Part shown: in pieces, positions 63,501-64,000 of the stretch
Layout of the letters: each line of letters begins with the position of its first letter
Position numbering within the stretch: position 1 is the stretch's first letter
Source of the DNA: CAYZQH01 sp050300015
GTDB taxonomy: Bacteria; Pseudomonadota; Gammaproteobacteria; Pseudomonadales; Cellvibrionaceae
NCBI GenBank assembly: GCA_050300015.1
Contig: JBNKWZ010000005.1
Location: 124,001 to 188,000, forward strand
Length of the DNA: 64,000 nucleotides
Direction: 5' to 3'
The notes under the pieces: generated by a model
What the model was told of the DNA's origin: nothing
Database searches by the model: none
The model's input: the letters and a program-made list of their open reading frames with translations, nothing else
Made by a program: the position numbers and the translations under genes

Positions 63501-63738
63501 CTTCGGCCACCTGAATCATTGAAATGCCGTCCATCGCATTGCGAACGGCCTGGTTCAACCCTCGAACTTGAGAGGTCATACGGTTGGAAATAGACAGTCC
63601 CGCAGCGTCATCTGCTGCGGAGTTTATGCGTTTACCTGAGCTTAAACGCTCAAGTGATGTGGATAACTCGTTATTGGTTTGCGTTAACTGCCGCTGGGCA
63701 TTCAGCGACGCCAAATTCGAGTTAATGATTAAGCTCAT
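60541..63738 (-). CDS. Flagellinolysin: flagellin with embedded zinc-peptidase domain
   Basis: A 1065-residue flagellin, more than twice the common length. The N-terminal D0/D1 helices are canonical (MSLIINSNLASLNAQRQLTQ, ELSTSLERLSSGKRINSAAD, LLQRMRELAIQASNG), as is the C-terminal D0/D1 part (ISEKTATARSRIMDADFAME, QQASQAMLAQANARPQQVLQ). The central region (about 175-950) holds a gluzincin-type domain with HEMVH at 427-431 and WFAEGAAEF near 448-456 (Glu451 as probable third zinc ligand), then several beta-rich repeated segments. This is the architecture of flagellinolysin, which makes enzymatically active filaments. A sigma28 promoter lies upstream. No second flagellin or fliD is in the window. 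Confidence 0.95.
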   Translation of the reverse strand: MSLIINSNLASLNAQRQLTQTNNELSTSLERLSSGKRINSAADDAAGLSISNRMTSQVRGLNQAVRNAMDGISMIQVAEGALQESSNLLQRMRELAIQASNGIYSDLDRATLDAEVQQLVQEVNRIAETTSFNGQTILQGDKQDVSLQVGAEANQTISFGIPAMDASSLGLGSTNGDVVGAELSIANDGGLSTDILAGAVKINGKSLSSYTAGTSLQTILDDINESVTGVTATAVASITTTQVGDGVLANGDSITLSGSLFDGSSQSFTLSNTTSLDDLVDAINTKTGSLIQATISDDGTLALSSDKFATLTLQDTTQGSATGVNETQIADADIAEVIEGLTSSWISEAENLIETYFGIKGDGADLTLDLTFSDGAGNVAAAVSASLPGGGGLGTNLTLNIDMVDFTASGDPSGGSPYLYMDRIIAHEMVHAVMYRNVNMLPAAMPSWFAEGAAEFIHGGDERVELDIAAGNLDNQTELSAAFATGKIGSTITPTGYSAGYTAVRMMHDDIINAGGTGINEVMNYLAAGDDISTALANVASDHGGGTGWNSLASFETDFDTTGYAYMTSALTFEGGVGTETDTGSIAGSDYGGANLNAEDILANAGTGPSQDFNLIIPTEYSGGLTTSDAKLILTSDSGDAITVSLGANGTDTDLATLGLLLMDEGNVVGQSLSEADQNAALNTNDLTINGVAITSVDAGAGLLAKVNAINDMSDETGVVGNITATQSFKFDSDSTLEYVSAGAISLTANGVLGFNGVGFAVSIGDTAYDIAAQINGTTEAHGVKAYVDESARLHVFGKANINPGANPTSVVTGDINFGIVPGPAGSVVINGSTVSLTDITDKATVIEDINALNGTTGVIAQVDDNGNLELKSTAAIKISLGDTNGMQSLHALGMSFGINGDENLSDTDNDDLFGDEVFVINPRIELNSITGQAIQLKVTSEGTTATGLKNLNSDDTALSGSSLANISVANASQAQKAIGAIDNALESINDARSQLGAINNRLDFTVSNLTAISEKTATARSRIMDADFAMETAQLSRAQVLQQASQAMLAQANARPQQVLQLLN

Positions 63739-63789
63739 GTACTGCCTTACAATAGGAGTTAAAGCACAATAAAACGGCTATCGCTATGG

Positions 63790-63816
63790 TTGTCGGCAAT
63801 GTTTCACATTTCTTTA
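63790..63816 (-). promoter_or_regulatory. Sigma28 (FliA) promoter of the flagellinolysin gene
   Basis: On the minus strand TAAA (63816-63813), a 15-base spacer and GCCGACAA (63797-63790) match TAAA-N15-GCCGATAA with one difference. Transcription would begin near 63783, giving a leader of about 45 bases with TAAGG before the ATG. Confidence 0.88.
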
Positions 63817-64000
63817 GGTAAAAAATGCCTTTTGCAGGCTGAATATGTCCACTAGGATTTTTGTCAGTGGAATAACCTTCGTGCCGCGTCGTAAATACAC
63901 CGGCGGAACATTGACACCGGGGGGGCTTTAACTTTTGCGTCCTTGGTCACTGATTGTTGACGTCAGTACAGGCACACTGTGATTTATCTCGCCTTGATCA

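Overview
The window reads as an ordinary chromosomal stretch of a motile, probably marine gammaproteobacterium of the broad Pseudomonas/Cellvibrionales type. This rests on gene order and protein character: a FleQ-type flagellar master regulator with FliS chaperones, rpoE(algU)-rseA(mucA)-rseB(mucB)-rseC-lepA-lepB-DUF4845-rnc-era-recO, a LysR gene divergent from leuCDB-asd-fimV-truA, and GTG/TTG starts mixed with ATG. Base composition looks near 50% GC. No species can be named from the sequence alone, and no phage, integrase or complete transposase gene was seen.

Layout. 1-1.6 kb: end of a TPR protein and a sodium:solute symporter. 1.6-5.8 kb: a flagellar block with three FliS-type proteins, a FliT-like protein and fleQ. 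Near-consensus sigma28, sigma54 and sigma28 promoters stand in front of successive units, and a MITE-like inverted-repeat element lies inside the block. 5.9-9.3 kb: a YceH protein, then a coupled trypsin-like protease / FHA membrane protein / lipoprotein operon. 9.4-22.2 kb: housekeeping genes (htpG, gpsA, sixA, folE, prmB, aroC) with small envelope proteins. 22.3-31.6 kb: leuCDB-asd, fimV and truA. 31.6-34.9 kb: a CBS protein, a small secreted protein, tRNA-Arg(ACG) and nadB. 35-44 kb: the envelope-stress sigma factor operon with a textbook sigmaE promoter, then lepA-lepB-DUF4845-rnc-era-recO. 44-47 kb: a CPA1-type antiporter and a lipoprotein zinc peptidase.

The two most interesting systems are in the last third. 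First, 47.2-49.95 kb (minus strand) is an HvfABCD-type RiPP operon: a secreted precursor with nine EGKCG motifs, a DUF692 multinuclear-iron enzyme, a DUF2063 partner and a DoxX membrane protein. This is the architecture of the Cys-modified copper-binding peptides called oxazolins. Second, 60.5-63.7 kb (minus strand) encodes a 1065-residue flagellin whose hypervariable region carries a zinc-peptidase HEMVH motif plus a downstream EGxAE. That is a flagellinolysin, preceded by a near-perfect sigma28 promoter. Between them lie two c-di-GMP-type modules with altered signature residues. One is a GSDEF/EIL protein overlapping a periplasmic binding protein gene. The other is an HD-GYP-like protein with HE in place of HD, overlapping a PAS histidine kinase. 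xthA and prc lie between these modules.

These parts may connect: FleQ (which carries its c-di-GMP-type LFRS motif), the c-di-GMP modules, the triple FliS set and the giant proteolytic flagellin all concern the flagellum, while RpoE/Rse, Prc, the protease/FHA operon and the Hvf metallopeptide concern the envelope and periplasmic stress. That grouping is inference from content, not shown by the sequence.
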